From a virus, in IMG/VR virus record IMGVR_UViG_3300042303_000715, positions 1 through 24,704 of that record: a stretch of DNA of 24,704 nucleotides; one strand, given 5' to 3'. The position numbers and the translations under genes were made by a program. This document shows, in pieces, positions 14,548 to 22,138 of the stretch (position 1 is its first letter; the number at the start of each line of letters is the position of its first letter). The notes under the pieces were generated by a model. The model was not told where the DNA came from, did not search any database, and saw nothing but the letters and a program-made list of their open reading frames with translations.

Positions 14548-15864
14548 ATGAATAAAAAAATAGTAATTGTAGGTGCCGGTGTAGCAGGCATTAATGCTGC
14601 AACTAAATTAGTAGATAATGGCTACGATGGTAGTCTAATTACCATTATTGACAAAGGTAATGACCCACACAACCGCTTACCTGAAGAAGTAATGACAGGT
14701 ATGCTTGGTGCTGGTGGATGGAGTGATGGTAAATTAACATACCATACAGCAATTGGTGGTCAATTATCTAAGTATTGCGGTGAAGAAAAAGCAATGGAAT
14801 TGATGGATCAAGTTATCAGCAATTTCAGACGTTTTCACCCTAAACCAGAAGAAATATTTATGTCTGATCCACAAGCAGAACCTGAATTTATTAAACCATA
14901 TTTTGGTTTAAGGTTGTTTCCTGTGTGGCACATTGGTTCTAATTTCTTACATGAAATTGCTAAATCATGGTATCAATATTTAGTTGATAAAGGTATTTTA
15001 TTTTTATGGAATGCTGAGGTGAATAATATTGATTTTATTGAAAATAAAATAATAGGAAAGGGAAATATGCTAAGTACGCTTCCTTTTCAATTTGAAACCC
15101 CATATGATACACTCATATTTGCAGTAGGTAAATCAGGTATTGACTTTGCACAACAACTAGCAGATGACTATCAACTACCTAATGAACCTAAATCAGTACA
15201 AATTGGAGTTCGATTTGAAGCACCACAGAAATATTTTCAAAAATTAATAGATGTATCATATGATTTTAAATTATATCAAAAATTTGATAATGTATCCCTT
15301 CGTAGCTTTTGTACTAATAACAACGCTGCTTATGTGGCGGTTGAAGAAACTTATGGGGATATAAGCTATAATGGCCACGCCAAAAAAGGGGAAGAATTCA
15401 GAAACAACATGACCAATTTTGGTATCTTAATGGAAATCAAAGGTATTGAAGATCCATTTGAATGGAGTAGAGATGTAGTACAAAAACTCCAAATTAATGG
15501 AACTGGTACTTACTATTCACCAAATAAAACTCGCAAACCAGGGTCAACATCAGAAAATAATACAGTATCTGCTGTACAAGTAGATACAATGGATATTTTA
15601 TTTGAATCATTAGGTGAAGAATATGCTCAATATATTGAGGATTTTATTACTAATATGCAAATTATATTTCCCGAAATGGGGGATGATTGGGGTATATATA
15701 TGCCTGAAGTAAAATACCTATCACCAGAACCACTTGTTAATTACACAGACTTATCATTAAATGAGTACCCAAATGTACACTTTGTAGGTGATGCTCTATC
15801 AGCTAGAGGTATTACAGTTTCAGGAGCACACGGAATTTATGTTGCAGAATCACTTTTAAAATAA
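14548..15864 (+). CDS. FAD-dependent oxidoreductase (uncharacterised dehydrogenase family)
   Basis: This 438-residue protein has an N-terminal dinucleotide-binding fold: I-V-I-V-G9-A-G11-V-A-G14-I-N-A-A, with an acidic residue ending the second strand (TIIDKG). The block G-A-G-G-W-S-D-G-K-L-T-Y-H (about 54-66) matches a signature of the uncharacterised FAD-dependent dehydrogenases (COG2509-like). The C-terminus V-H-F-V-G-D-A-L-S-A-R-G-I-T-V-S-G-A-H-G is the usual FAD-closing motif, where the flavin ribityl meets an Asp. The substrate is unknown. No membrane segment or leader is present, so it is likely a cytoplasmic enzyme acting during infection, a candidate auxiliary metabolic gene. It begins after a terminator and leads a short cluster with a P-loop kinase. 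Function assignment is good at fold level only. Confidence 0.76.
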   Translation: MNKKIVIVGAGVAGINAATKLVDNGYDGSLITIIDKGNDPHNRLPEEVMTGMLGAGGWSDGKLTYHTAIGGQLSKYCGEEKAMELMDQVISNFRRFHPKPEEIFMSDPQAEPEFIKPYFGLRLFPVWHIGSNFLHEIAKSWYQYLVDKGILFLWNAEVNNIDFIENKIIGKGNMLSTLPFQFETPYDTLIFAVGKSGIDFAQQLADDYQLPNEPKSVQIGVRFEAPQKYFQKLIDVSYDFKLYQKFDNVSLRSFCTNNNAAYVAVEETYGDISYNGHAKKGEEFRNNMTNFGILMEIKGIEDPFEWSRDVVQKLQINGTGTYYSPNKTRKPGSTSENNTVSAVQVDTMDILFESLGEEYAQYIEDFITNMQIIFPEMGDDWGIYMPEVKYLSPEPLVNYTDLSLNEYPNVHFVGDALSARGITVSGAHGIYVAESLLK

Positions 15865-15871
15865 AACAAAC

Positions 15872-16108
15872 ATGTCAGAAGTAAAGAAAATGAAGTCAGC
15901 TGATGGTAGTATCATCTACTATCTAAATGGAAAAATTCACAACTGGGAAGGGCCAGCTTTAATACCACAAGGTAATAAACGTTTAGCTGAATATTATCTA
16001 TTCGGAATTAAGCATACTAAAGAGCAATGGGAAGAAAAGAAAAAAGACGTTAACGGACAACCCTTCTATAAATCAGCTGCTGGTAAAGCTGCTGGAGCCA
16101 GAGTTTAA
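15872..16108 (+). CDS. Small protein with MORN/YwqK-like motif
   Basis: This 78-residue protein contains A-D-G-S-I-I-Y-Y-L-N-G-K-I-H-N-W-E-G-P-A (10-29) then A-E-Y-Y-L-F-G-I-K-H-T-K-E-Q-W-E-E. The D-G-x-x-x-Y-Y-x-N-G-x-x-H-x-x-x-G-P-A pattern is like one repeat of YwqK/MORN-type beta-hairpin proteins, common as small phage proteins. The C-terminus is Ala/Gly/Lys-rich. It follows the oxidoreductase by seven bases and probably shares its transcript. Function unknown. Confidence 0.62.
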   Translation: MSEVKKMKSADGSIIYYLNGKIHNWEGPALIPQGNKRLAEYYLFGIKHTKEQWEEKKKDVNGQPFYKSAAGKAAGARV

Positions 16109-16135
16109 GCAAAATTAATATTATATCTTTACTAT

Positions 16136-16342
16136 ATGAAATTTACTCGTGTATATGAAGATGAAGAAACTATTGAAACATGGACTTTCGATTTAGATAA
16201 ATTTAAACGAGGTCCTGTTTCTGTAGATATTAAATATAAGGCTGGAGCTGAGAAAGCATCTAAAGCACGTGCTAAAGAAGCTAAACAAATTAAGAAAACA
16301 GCACGTCAAATGAAAAAAATAAATAATAAGAATAAAAAATGA
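16136..16342 (+). CDS. Small basic protein of unknown function
   Basis: This 68-residue protein has a short beta-like N-terminus (MKFTRVYEDEETIETWTFDL) and a strongly basic helical C-terminus (AEKASKARAKEAKQIKKTAR, then QMKKINNKNKK). It could bind nucleic acid. Its stop overlaps the kinase start (ATGA), which supports it as a real gene. A promoter-like TTATATCTTTAC lies just upstream (16121-16132). Confidence 0.58.
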   Translation: MKFTRVYEDEETIETWTFDLDKFKRGPVSVDIKYKAGAEKASKARAKEAKQIKKTARQMKKINNKNKK

Positions 16343-16857
16343 GAATAGGATTAACTGGTACGATGTCATGTGGGAAAACTACATTAGCAAAAGCATTAGG
16401 TGAGTTAGACCAATTTAAAGGCTATACTATACAAACTGAACGTAGTAAATATCTTAGCAATTTAGGTATTCCATTAAATACTGATTCTACCCTACCAGGT
16501 CAATTTATATTTTTAGCCGAGCGTGCTAGTGAATTACTACAGGAAAATATTGTTACTGACAGAACAATATGGGATGTATGCTCATTTACATTATCAGCTA
16601 AATCAATTGATGATTGGGCAAAACAATCATTTGTTACTGCTGCTATGTATCTTAAAGATCATTATGATTTAGTTGTTTATGTATCTCCACGTGGTGTTAG
16701 TGTAGAAGATAATGGTATTAGAACTACTGACTTAGGTTATCGTGTTAAAATAGATACTGCAATCCAGATGGCATTGGAAGAATATAAACCAAAGCGTTTG
16801 ATTAGTGTTGAAGGTACAACTGAGGAACGTATTGCGACAATTTTACAAAACATATAA
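16339..16857 (+). CDS. P-loop nucleotide/nucleoside kinase-like ATPase (AAA_28/NadR-type)
   Basis: This 172-residue protein has Walker A G7-T-M-S-C-G-K13-T-T15 at its very start, then T-E-R-S-K-Y-L-S-N-L-G-I-P (34-46). The motif I-V-T-D-R-T-I-W-D-V (72-81) has the D-R pair of deoxynucleoside-kinase-like enzymes. D-L-V-V-Y-V-S-P-R-G-V (115-125) and a lid-like R-T-T-D-L-G-Y-R-V (129-137) follow. The layout matches small AAA_28/NadR-like kinases widespread in T4-like phages. Likely role: phosphorylating nucleotides or nicotinamide riboside-type substrates during infection; the substrate is uncertain. It lacks a capsid leader, unlike the kinase-like gene at 2562, so it is probably a cytoplasmic enzyme. 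Confidence 0.76.
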   Translation: MRIGLTGTMSCGKTTLAKALGELDQFKGYTIQTERSKYLSNLGIPLNTDSTLPGQFIFLAERASELLQENIVTDRTIWDVCSFTLSAKSIDDWAKQSFVTAAMYLKDHYDLVVYVSPRGVSVEDNGIRTTDLGYRVKIDTAIQMALEEYKPKRLISVEGTTEERIATILQNI

Positions 16858-16872
16858 TATTTATACACATAA
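16853..16872 (+). promoter_or_regulatory. Candidate late promoter motif, copy of 11554-11573
   Basis: Same 20 bases, TATAATATTTATACACATAA, overlapping the stop of the kinase gene and nine bases before ATG 16882. It separates the metabolic-looking cluster from the following virion-type genes. Confidence 0.58.
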
Positions 16873-16881
16873 TAGATAAAA

Positions 16882-17838
16882 ATGAAAAAAACCGACTTAC
16901 ATAAAATTGTTCGTGAAGCTATTCAAGAAGTAATGAGCGAAGCTGAGATTTCTCCTCAAGAAAAAGCAGCTAAAGATGCAGAATTGAATGCAATAAATAA
17001 ACAAATCCAAGCTTTACAAGCTAAAAAAAGCGACTTAGCCTCAGGAAGATCATCAGTAGTATCTGAAAACGATTTAGATGAATTAGCAAACGTAGCAGTA
17101 CGTTATGAATTAGCTCCTGGTACTAACGCTGGTGATTTTAGCGGTAAGAAAAATCGTATTATTACTGCAATGCAAGCTACAGGCGAACCAATGTCTAAAA
17201 TTGATGTAGCAGGTGAATTAGGATATGATAAACAAAATCCAATTAATGCTGATTTTATGGCTCTTGTTGCTTCAGGAGCAATTAATCAATCAGGTGGACA
17301 AGCAGCACCACGTCTTAATCGTCCACAACCAGCAGTTGCTGAACCAGAAGATGGTGAAGATGTACCAGCTGGATATGAAGGACCAGAAGGTGGAATTGAA
17401 GGTGATATGAGTGATGAAGAAATTGAAGCATCATTCGCTAAAATGATGGGTAGTGGAGAAGAAGAACCAGAAGCAGGTGAAATTGAAACAGCTGACGTAG
17501 CAACAGGTAGAATGTCTGATGAAGATTACGAAGCGTTTATGCAATATACTGATTTGGAAAATCGTCTATCCAAAGTAAAAAGCGATATCTTAAAAACAAA
17601 ACGCTCCAGACCATCTATAGGTGATATTTCAGATACACCATCTAATGAATTACAAAATCTCCGTGATCTTAAAGCTAGATTACAAACTAAAATGGATGGT
17701 TTATTAGCAGGAAATGAATATCTTCAATCTCGTCAAGCTAAATTAAATAAAAAAGCAGCTCCTGAAGAAACAGAAGCCGAACCACTTGATGAGTGGACAA
17801 AAGGAAGAATGCAATATTACGCTGGTATTAAAAAATAA
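16882..17838 (+). CDS. Acidic protein with IREAI-type leader, putative internal head protein
   Basis: This 318-residue protein opens MKKTDLHKIVREAIQEVMSE|A, an amphipathic helix ending M18-S-E20, at the same position as in the gene at 10294. A coiled-coil segment follows (27-50). Residues 62-140 may form a winged-helix-like domain (N-D-L-D-E-L-A-N-V-A-V-R-Y, then ITAMQATGEPMSKIDVAGEL). A very acidic, Gly/Glu-rich region spans 150-215, and a second coiled coil covers 224-275. The end is W-T-K-G-R-M-Q-Y-Y-A-G. No enzyme motif is visible. Scaffold-like acidity and the leader suggest a head-interior protein. Confidence 0.6.
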   Translation: MKKTDLHKIVREAIQEVMSEAEISPQEKAAKDAELNAINKQIQALQAKKSDLASGRSSVVSENDLDELANVAVRYELAPGTNAGDFSGKKNRIITAMQATGEPMSKIDVAGELGYDKQNPINADFMALVASGAINQSGGQAAPRLNRPQPAVAEPEDGEDVPAGYEGPEGGIEGDMSDEEIEASFAKMMGSGEEEPEAGEIETADVATGRMSDEDYEAFMQYTDLENRLSKVKSDILKTKRSRPSIGDISDTPSNELQNLRDLKARLQTKMDGLLAGNEYLQSRQAKLNKKAAPEETEAEPLDEWTKGRMQYYAGIKK

Positions 17839-17841
17839 ATT

Positions 17842-18516
17842 ATGAAAAAATATATATTACCTATTATTGTTATATTATTGTTCGGTTGGTTAGTGTGCAA
17901 TAAAGTTGAATATTACGGATTATCCGATCAATTCAGGACAACACAGGATAGCTTAACAAAAGCTGTTGATTCAATGGAAGTTGAAATCCAAAAACATGAT
18001 TCTGCCGTTGCTGTTTTAAGCCAAATTGATGATTCATTGCAATATGTTATTGATCATCAAAAAGCTAAAGTTAAAACCATCGTTCAATACGTTGAAGTAG
18101 AATCAGTTAAAATAGATGAATTCTCTGAAGTTGAATTAGTTAGTTCATTTTATAAACGCTACCCTAAAGACACAGTAACTAATCCTCTACCAGTAGCTCA
18201 ACCAGTATTAGTATCTGCTGCTAAAGATTTAGTAGAATTAGATGGTGCTAAACAAATTATTATTATTAAAGATAGTGTTATTGCTTCTACAGAAAATAGA
18301 GTAGCAGTTAAAGATAGTACTATTGCTTTATATGTTAAAAAAGAAGATAACTACAAAGGTATTATGCTTAACCAACAAACACAAATTAAAGATTGGAAAT
18401 TCCAACACAGTATTTTACAATTAGAAAATACAAAATTAAAAACTAAAAACAAATTTACTAAAATAGGTGCTGGTTTAATAGCTGGTGGTTTAGTATATTT
18501 GATGTTAGTAAAATAA
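17842..18516 (+). CDS. Membrane protein with two terminal helices and coiled coil, spanin-like
   Basis: This 224-residue protein has an N-terminal hydrophobic helix, MKKYILPIIVILLFGWLVC, ending at Cys19. A long charged, coiled-coil-rich middle holds S-L-T-K-A-V-D-S-M-E-V-E-I-Q-K-H-D-S-A, a form I have seen in Bacteroidota phage spanin-like proteins. A second hydrophobic helix closes the protein: KIGAGLIAGGLVYLMLVK (207-224). Two anchors with a periplasmic linker fit a unimolecular spanin that fuses the two membranes at lysis, if Cys19 is lipidated. The lipobox is poor because the residue before Cys is Val, so a plain inner-membrane protein remains possible. A strong terminator follows. Confidence 0.55.
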   Translation: MKKYILPIIVILLFGWLVCNKVEYYGLSDQFRTTQDSLTKAVDSMEVEIQKHDSAVAVLSQIDDSLQYVIDHQKAKVKTIVQYVEVESVKIDEFSEVELVSSFYKRYPKDTVTNPLPVAQPVLVSAAKDLVELDGAKQIIIIKDSVIASTENRVAVKDSTIALYVKKEDNYKGIMLNQQTQIKDWKFQHSILQLENTKLKTKNKFTKIGAGLIAGGLVYLMLVK

Positions 18517-18560
18517 TCCATACCCATGCAAGCCCCTCCTATGATAGTATTATAGGACTG

Positions 18561-18589
18561 ACCCCAACGTAAGTTGGGGTTTCTTTTTA
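18561..18589 (+). terminator. Intrinsic terminator
   Basis: ACCCCAAC (18561-18568) pairs perfectly with GTTGGGGT (18573-18580) around a GTAA tetraloop (GNRA type), followed by TTCTTTTTA. This ends the spanin-like gene's transcript immediately before the terminase promoter region. Confidence 0.9.
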
Positions 18590-18599
18590 TATATTTATA
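18590..18599 (+). promoter_or_regulatory. TATATTTATA motif just before terminase start
   Basis: This matches the recurring AATATTTATA with one base changed, directly after the terminator and only three bases before ATG 18603. If it is a -10 box, transcription would begin inside or after the start codon, so the motif may instead mark a different signal, or the true start could be internal. Confidence 0.42.
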
Positions 18600-18602
18600 T
18601 AC

Positions 18603-20183
18603 ATGAGTCAAGCTAATATTAAAGAAATAATAAAGCAGGAGTATATCAAGTGCGCTACTGATCCTGTACATTTTTTCCGTAAATACTGTTATATTACACA
18701 CCCAATCAAGGGAAGAGTACTATTTCATTTATACCCATTCCAGGAAGATGTATTAAATGATTTTAGAAATAATCGTTTTAGTATTATAAATAAATCAAGA
18801 CAATTAGGTATATCAACATTATCTGCAGGATATTCATTGTGGACAATGCTATTTAATAAAGATAAAACAGTACTTTGTATAGCAACTAAGCAAGAAACTG
18901 CCAAAGGAATGGTTGAAAAGGTACAGTTTATGTACAATAATCTACCTTCTTGGTTAAAAGGTAATCAAAAACCTGTATCAGATAATAAATTATCACTAAA
19001 ATTATCCAATAACTCTCAAATAGTTGCCACATCAGCTGCATCAGATGCAGGTCGATCTTACGCAGTATCTTTATTATTGATAGATGAGGCTGCGTTTATT
19101 GAGGGTATTGATAAAATATATACAAGTATTAAACCTACAATTGCAACTGGTGGAGGTATCATTGCGTTATCTTCTCCAAATGGGGTTGGTAATTGGTTTC
19201 ATAGAATGTATGCTGAAGCTGAAATAGGTAAAAATGACTTCAAAGCAATTAAATTAAGATGGAATTTACACCCAGATAGAGATGAATCCTGGGAGCAAAG
19301 AGAAAGAACAAATATGTCACCTCGTGAGTTTGCTCAAGAATACGACTGTGACTTTTTAGGATCTGGTAACTCAGTAATCGAACCCGACTTATTATCATTT
19401 TATGAAGAAACATTTGTACAAGATCCTGTCGAGCGCCGCTTTATGGGTGGCGACTTTTGGATTTGGCAGTATCCTGATTATAGTAAGCAGTATATTGTAT
19501 GTGCTGATGTTGCTCGTGGAGATAGTAGCGACTTTTCTGCTTTCCATATCATTGATGCGACAACTTGTGAGCAAGTGGCAGAATATAAATCGCAGATCGA
19601 CACGCGCACTTTTGGAAACATGCTCGTTTCTGTTGCTACTGAGTATAATAATGCTTTGCTTGTGGTGGAAAACGCAAATATAGGTTGGGATGTGATTAAT
19701 ACAATTATAGAAAAAGGATATCAAAAACTATATTATTCACCTCGTGCTTACGGTGAAATGCATATTGATAAATGGATGGATAAAATGGAAAAGGAACAAA
19801 CAGTTCCTGGTTTTACTACATCAGCTAAAACAAGACCTCTTGTTGTAGCAAAAATGGAGTCGTATATTCGTGAAAAGGCTTTTACTTTTCGTTCTAAACG
19901 TTTATTAGAAGAATTACGTGTGTTTATTTGGCAACACGGTAAGGCTCAAGCACAAAACGGATATAATGATGATTTAGTAATGTCTTTAGGAATAGGATTA
20001 TTCACAAGAGACACAGCAATGAAATTCTACGAACAAGGAATGGATCTGAATCGAGCAATGATATCTAATATTACTAGAACAAGCTATGAAATGGGTCCAT
20101 TACTTCCTAGTGGACAACAAAACCCATATGCAATGAATGACGGCCGCGGGGGATTTGAAGATGCATCATGGATATTAGGATAA
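18603..20183 (+). CDS. Terminase large subunit (DNA-packaging ATPase/nuclease, T4 gp17-like)
   Basis: This 526-residue protein pumps phage DNA into the prohead and cuts it. ATPase: the Walker A position is S65-R-Q-L-G-I-S-T72, and Walker B is L-L-L-I-D161-E162. Between them, C-I-A-T-K-Q-E-T-A-K and L-P-S-W-L-K are typical of T4-like terminases, and A-L-S-S-P-N-G (188-194) is the coupling motif. Nuclease: Y-I-V-C-A-D302-V-A-R-G-D, L-L-V-V-E356-N, and Y-N-D456-D-L supply the RNase-H-like acidic triad. Odd point: the Lys expected in T4 (SRQLGKTT) is Ile here, so Lys64 or Arg66 may take that role, as in deviant Walker A loops. It is slightly shorter than T4 gp17, and the portal gene follows directly. 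Confidence 0.95.
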   Translation: MSQANIKEIIKQEYIKCATDPVHFFRKYCYITHPIKGRVLFHLYPFQEDVLNDFRNNRFSIINKSRQLGISTLSAGYSLWTMLFNKDKTVLCIATKQETAKGMVEKVQFMYNNLPSWLKGNQKPVSDNKLSLKLSNNSQIVATSAASDAGRSYAVSLLLIDEAAFIEGIDKIYTSIKPTIATGGGIIALSSPNGVGNWFHRMYAEAEIGKNDFKAIKLRWNLHPDRDESWEQRERTNMSPREFAQEYDCDFLGSGNSVIEPDLLSFYEETFVQDPVERRFMGGDFWIWQYPDYSKQYIVCADVARGDSSDFSAFHIIDATTCEQVAEYKSQIDTRTFGNMLVSVATEYNNALLVVENANIGWDVINTIIEKGYQKLYYSPRAYGEMHIDKWMDKMEKEQTVPGFTTSAKTRPLVVAKMESYIREKAFTFRSKRLLEELRVFIWQHGKAQAQNGYNDDLVMSLGIGLFTRDTAMKFYEQGMDLNRAMISNITRTSYEMGPLLPSGQQNPYAMNDGRGGFEDASWILG

Positions 20184-20185
20184 TA

Positions 20186-20205
20186 AATATTTATACATAT
20201 AAATA
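20186..20205 (+). promoter_or_regulatory. Candidate late promoter before portal
   Basis: AATATTTATA (20186-20195) is followed by CA and TATAAATA (20198-20205), which is the exact T4 late -10 box. The portal ATG is at 20216, about 10 bases past the second box. This gap between terminase and portal is the best place to ask which orientation of the motif is active. Confidence 0.55.
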
Positions 20206-20215
20206 AAACAACATA

Positions 20216-22102
20216 ATGGCAGATAACCAACCAGGTTTATTTAATAGATTAACACGCTTATTTAGTACTGATGTAATCATACGAAATGTAGGTGGTAATC
20301 AACTAAAGGTAATAGATGTAGACAAAATCCAATCCTTTGGTAATGTAAAAACCAACGCACTTATAGATAGATTTACTAAACTTCATCGTTATGGCGCTAA
20401 TATGCCATATAACCCAACGATGAACTACCAAACACTTCGTATTCAGTTATACACTGACTATGAAGCAATGGATACAGATTCTATCATTGCTTCTACTCTA
20501 GATATCATTTCAGATGAGTCTACTCTTAAAAATGAAATGGGTGAAGTATTACAGATTAGAAGTGCTGATGAAAATATTCAACGTATTTTATATAATTTAT
20601 TTTACGATGTTTTAAATATTGAATTTAATTTATGGTTGTGGATTAGAAACATGTGTAAATATGGTGATTTTTATTTACATATGGAAATTGCTGAAAAATT
20701 CGGTATTTACAATGTAACACCATTATCAGTATATGATATGGTTCGTGAAGAAGGACAAAATCCTGAAAATCCATCTTACGTATGTTTTAGAATCGATCCA
20801 ATGGTAATCGCTGCTGGTGGTATTAGTTCACGTGTTAAAGATAGAGATGGTAAAATTAAATTTGAAAACTACGAAATAGCTCACTTTAGACTATTAACAG
20901 ATGCTAACTATCTACCTTATGGTCGTTCATACATTGAGCCTGCTCGTAAAACATATAAGCAATATGTGCTAATGAAAGATGCGATGTTGCTACATCGTAT
21001 TACTCGCGCCCCAGAAAAACGTGTATTCACTGTAAATGTTGGTAATATACCACCACATGAAGTTGATGCATATATGCAGAAGATAATACAGAAGATGAAG
21101 AAAACTCCATACATGGATCATCAAACTGGCGATTATAATCTGCGTTATAATTTACAAAACATGATGGAAGATTTTTATCTTCCAACTCGTGGAAATGATA
21201 CAGCAACTAAAATTGATACTCTTAAAGGATTAGAGTATGGTGGAATTGAAGACGTAGTATTCCTACGTGATGAAATGTTAGCTGCGCTTAAGATACCAAA
21301 AGCATATTTTGGATTTGAAAAAGATCTACAAGGTAAAGCTACATTAGCTGCTGAAGATATTAGATTTGCTCGTACAGTTGAACGTATTCAACGTGTTGCT
21401 TTATCTGAGCTATATAAAATGGCATTAGTACATTTATATGTTCAAGGATATGAAGGTGAATCATTGGCTAACTTTGAATTATCGTTAACTGTTCCGTCAA
21501 TCATCTATGAACAAGAAAAAGTTGCATTGTGGAAAGAAAAAGTTGATCTAGCTAAATCAATTCAAGATACTAATCTATTACCCTCAGATTGGATTTATGA
21601 TAATATATTCCAATTTAGTGAAGATGAATTTGATGAATATCGTGATCTAGTAATCGAAGATAAAAAACGAGTATTTAGAATGGCTCAGGTTGAAAACGAA
21701 GGCAATGATCCAGCTAAAACAGGTAGATCATTTGGTACACCACACGACCTAGCATCGTTATATGGTAAAGGTAGAGCAGGAATGAATGTTGATGGTCCTG
21801 TACCTCCTGGATACGATGAAAAACGTCCTATTGGCCGTCCTATAGAGAAAGCATCAATGATCAATACACAAGACGATCCATTGGGTAAAGATAGATTAGG
21901 TAGAAAAGATAATAATACATTATATACTGCTAATATACCTAGTGAAGATGGTACACCAAAAGGTGGATCACCCGTTGGTTTATCTGAATTAAATAAACAC
22001 AAAGGATTGTTTGAAGGTATGAATATAACTCGTAAGACATTAGTGGTTGGACCTGATCAGGAACCATCACTATTAGATGAGAAAAATATTAAGGACATAT
22101 AA
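20216..22102 (+). CDS. Portal protein (T4 gp20-like)
   Basis: This 628-residue protein forms the ring at the head vertex through which DNA enters and leaves. It is recognised by overall likeness to T4-like portals: an N-terminal segment with Y-Q-T-L-R-I-Q-L-Y-T-D-Y-E-A-M-D-T-D-S-I (64-83). A W-L-W-I-R-N-M-C-K-Y-G-D-F-Y-L region follows near 140, then H-F-R-L-L-T-D-A-N-Y-L-P-Y-G-R-S near 225 and T-R-A-P-E-K-R-V-F-T-V-N-V-G-N-I-P near 263. Q-G-K-A-T-L-A-A-E-D-I-R-F-A-R-T (about 368-383) is the conserved clip/stem part. The C-terminal 130 residues are charged and Gly/Pro-rich. The start has no Shine-Dalgarno sequence but an A-rich leader. Neighbours, terminase upstream and head-assembly genes downstream, agree. 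Confidence 0.93.
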   Translation: MADNQPGLFNRLTRLFSTDVIIRNVGGNQLKVIDVDKIQSFGNVKTNALIDRFTKLHRYGANMPYNPTMNYQTLRIQLYTDYEAMDTDSIIASTLDIISDESTLKNEMGEVLQIRSADENIQRILYNLFYDVLNIEFNLWLWIRNMCKYGDFYLHMEIAEKFGIYNVTPLSVYDMVREEGQNPENPSYVCFRIDPMVIAAGGISSRVKDRDGKIKFENYEIAHFRLLTDANYLPYGRSYIEPARKTYKQYVLMKDAMLLHRITRAPEKRVFTVNVGNIPPHEVDAYMQKIIQKMKKTPYMDHQTGDYNLRYNLQNMMEDFYLPTRGNDTATKIDTLKGLEYGGIEDVVFLRDEMLAALKIPKAYFGFEKDLQGKATLAAEDIRFARTVERIQRVALSELYKMALVHLYVQGYEGESLANFELSLTVPSIIYEQEKVALWKEKVDLAKSIQDTNLLPSDWIYDNIFQFSEDEFDEYRDLVIEDKKRVFRMAQVENEGNDPAKTGRSFGTPHDLASLYGKGRAGMNVDGPVPPGYDEKRPIGRPIEKASMINTQDDPLGKDRLGRKDNNTLYTANIPSEDGTPKGGSPVGLSELNKHKGLFEGMNITRKTLVVGPDQEPSLLDEKNIKDI

Positions 22103-22110
22103 TAAATACA

Positions 22111-22118
22111 TATTTATT
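22111..22118 (+). promoter_or_regulatory. Weak TATTTATT motif before the next gene
   Basis: CATATTTATT in the 36-base gap after the portal resembles the recurring motif but differs at its end. It lies about 20 bases before ATG 22139. Listed only because each other gap of this size has the motif. Confidence 0.25.
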
Positions 22119-22138
22119 GATAGTGTACACTACTCATT

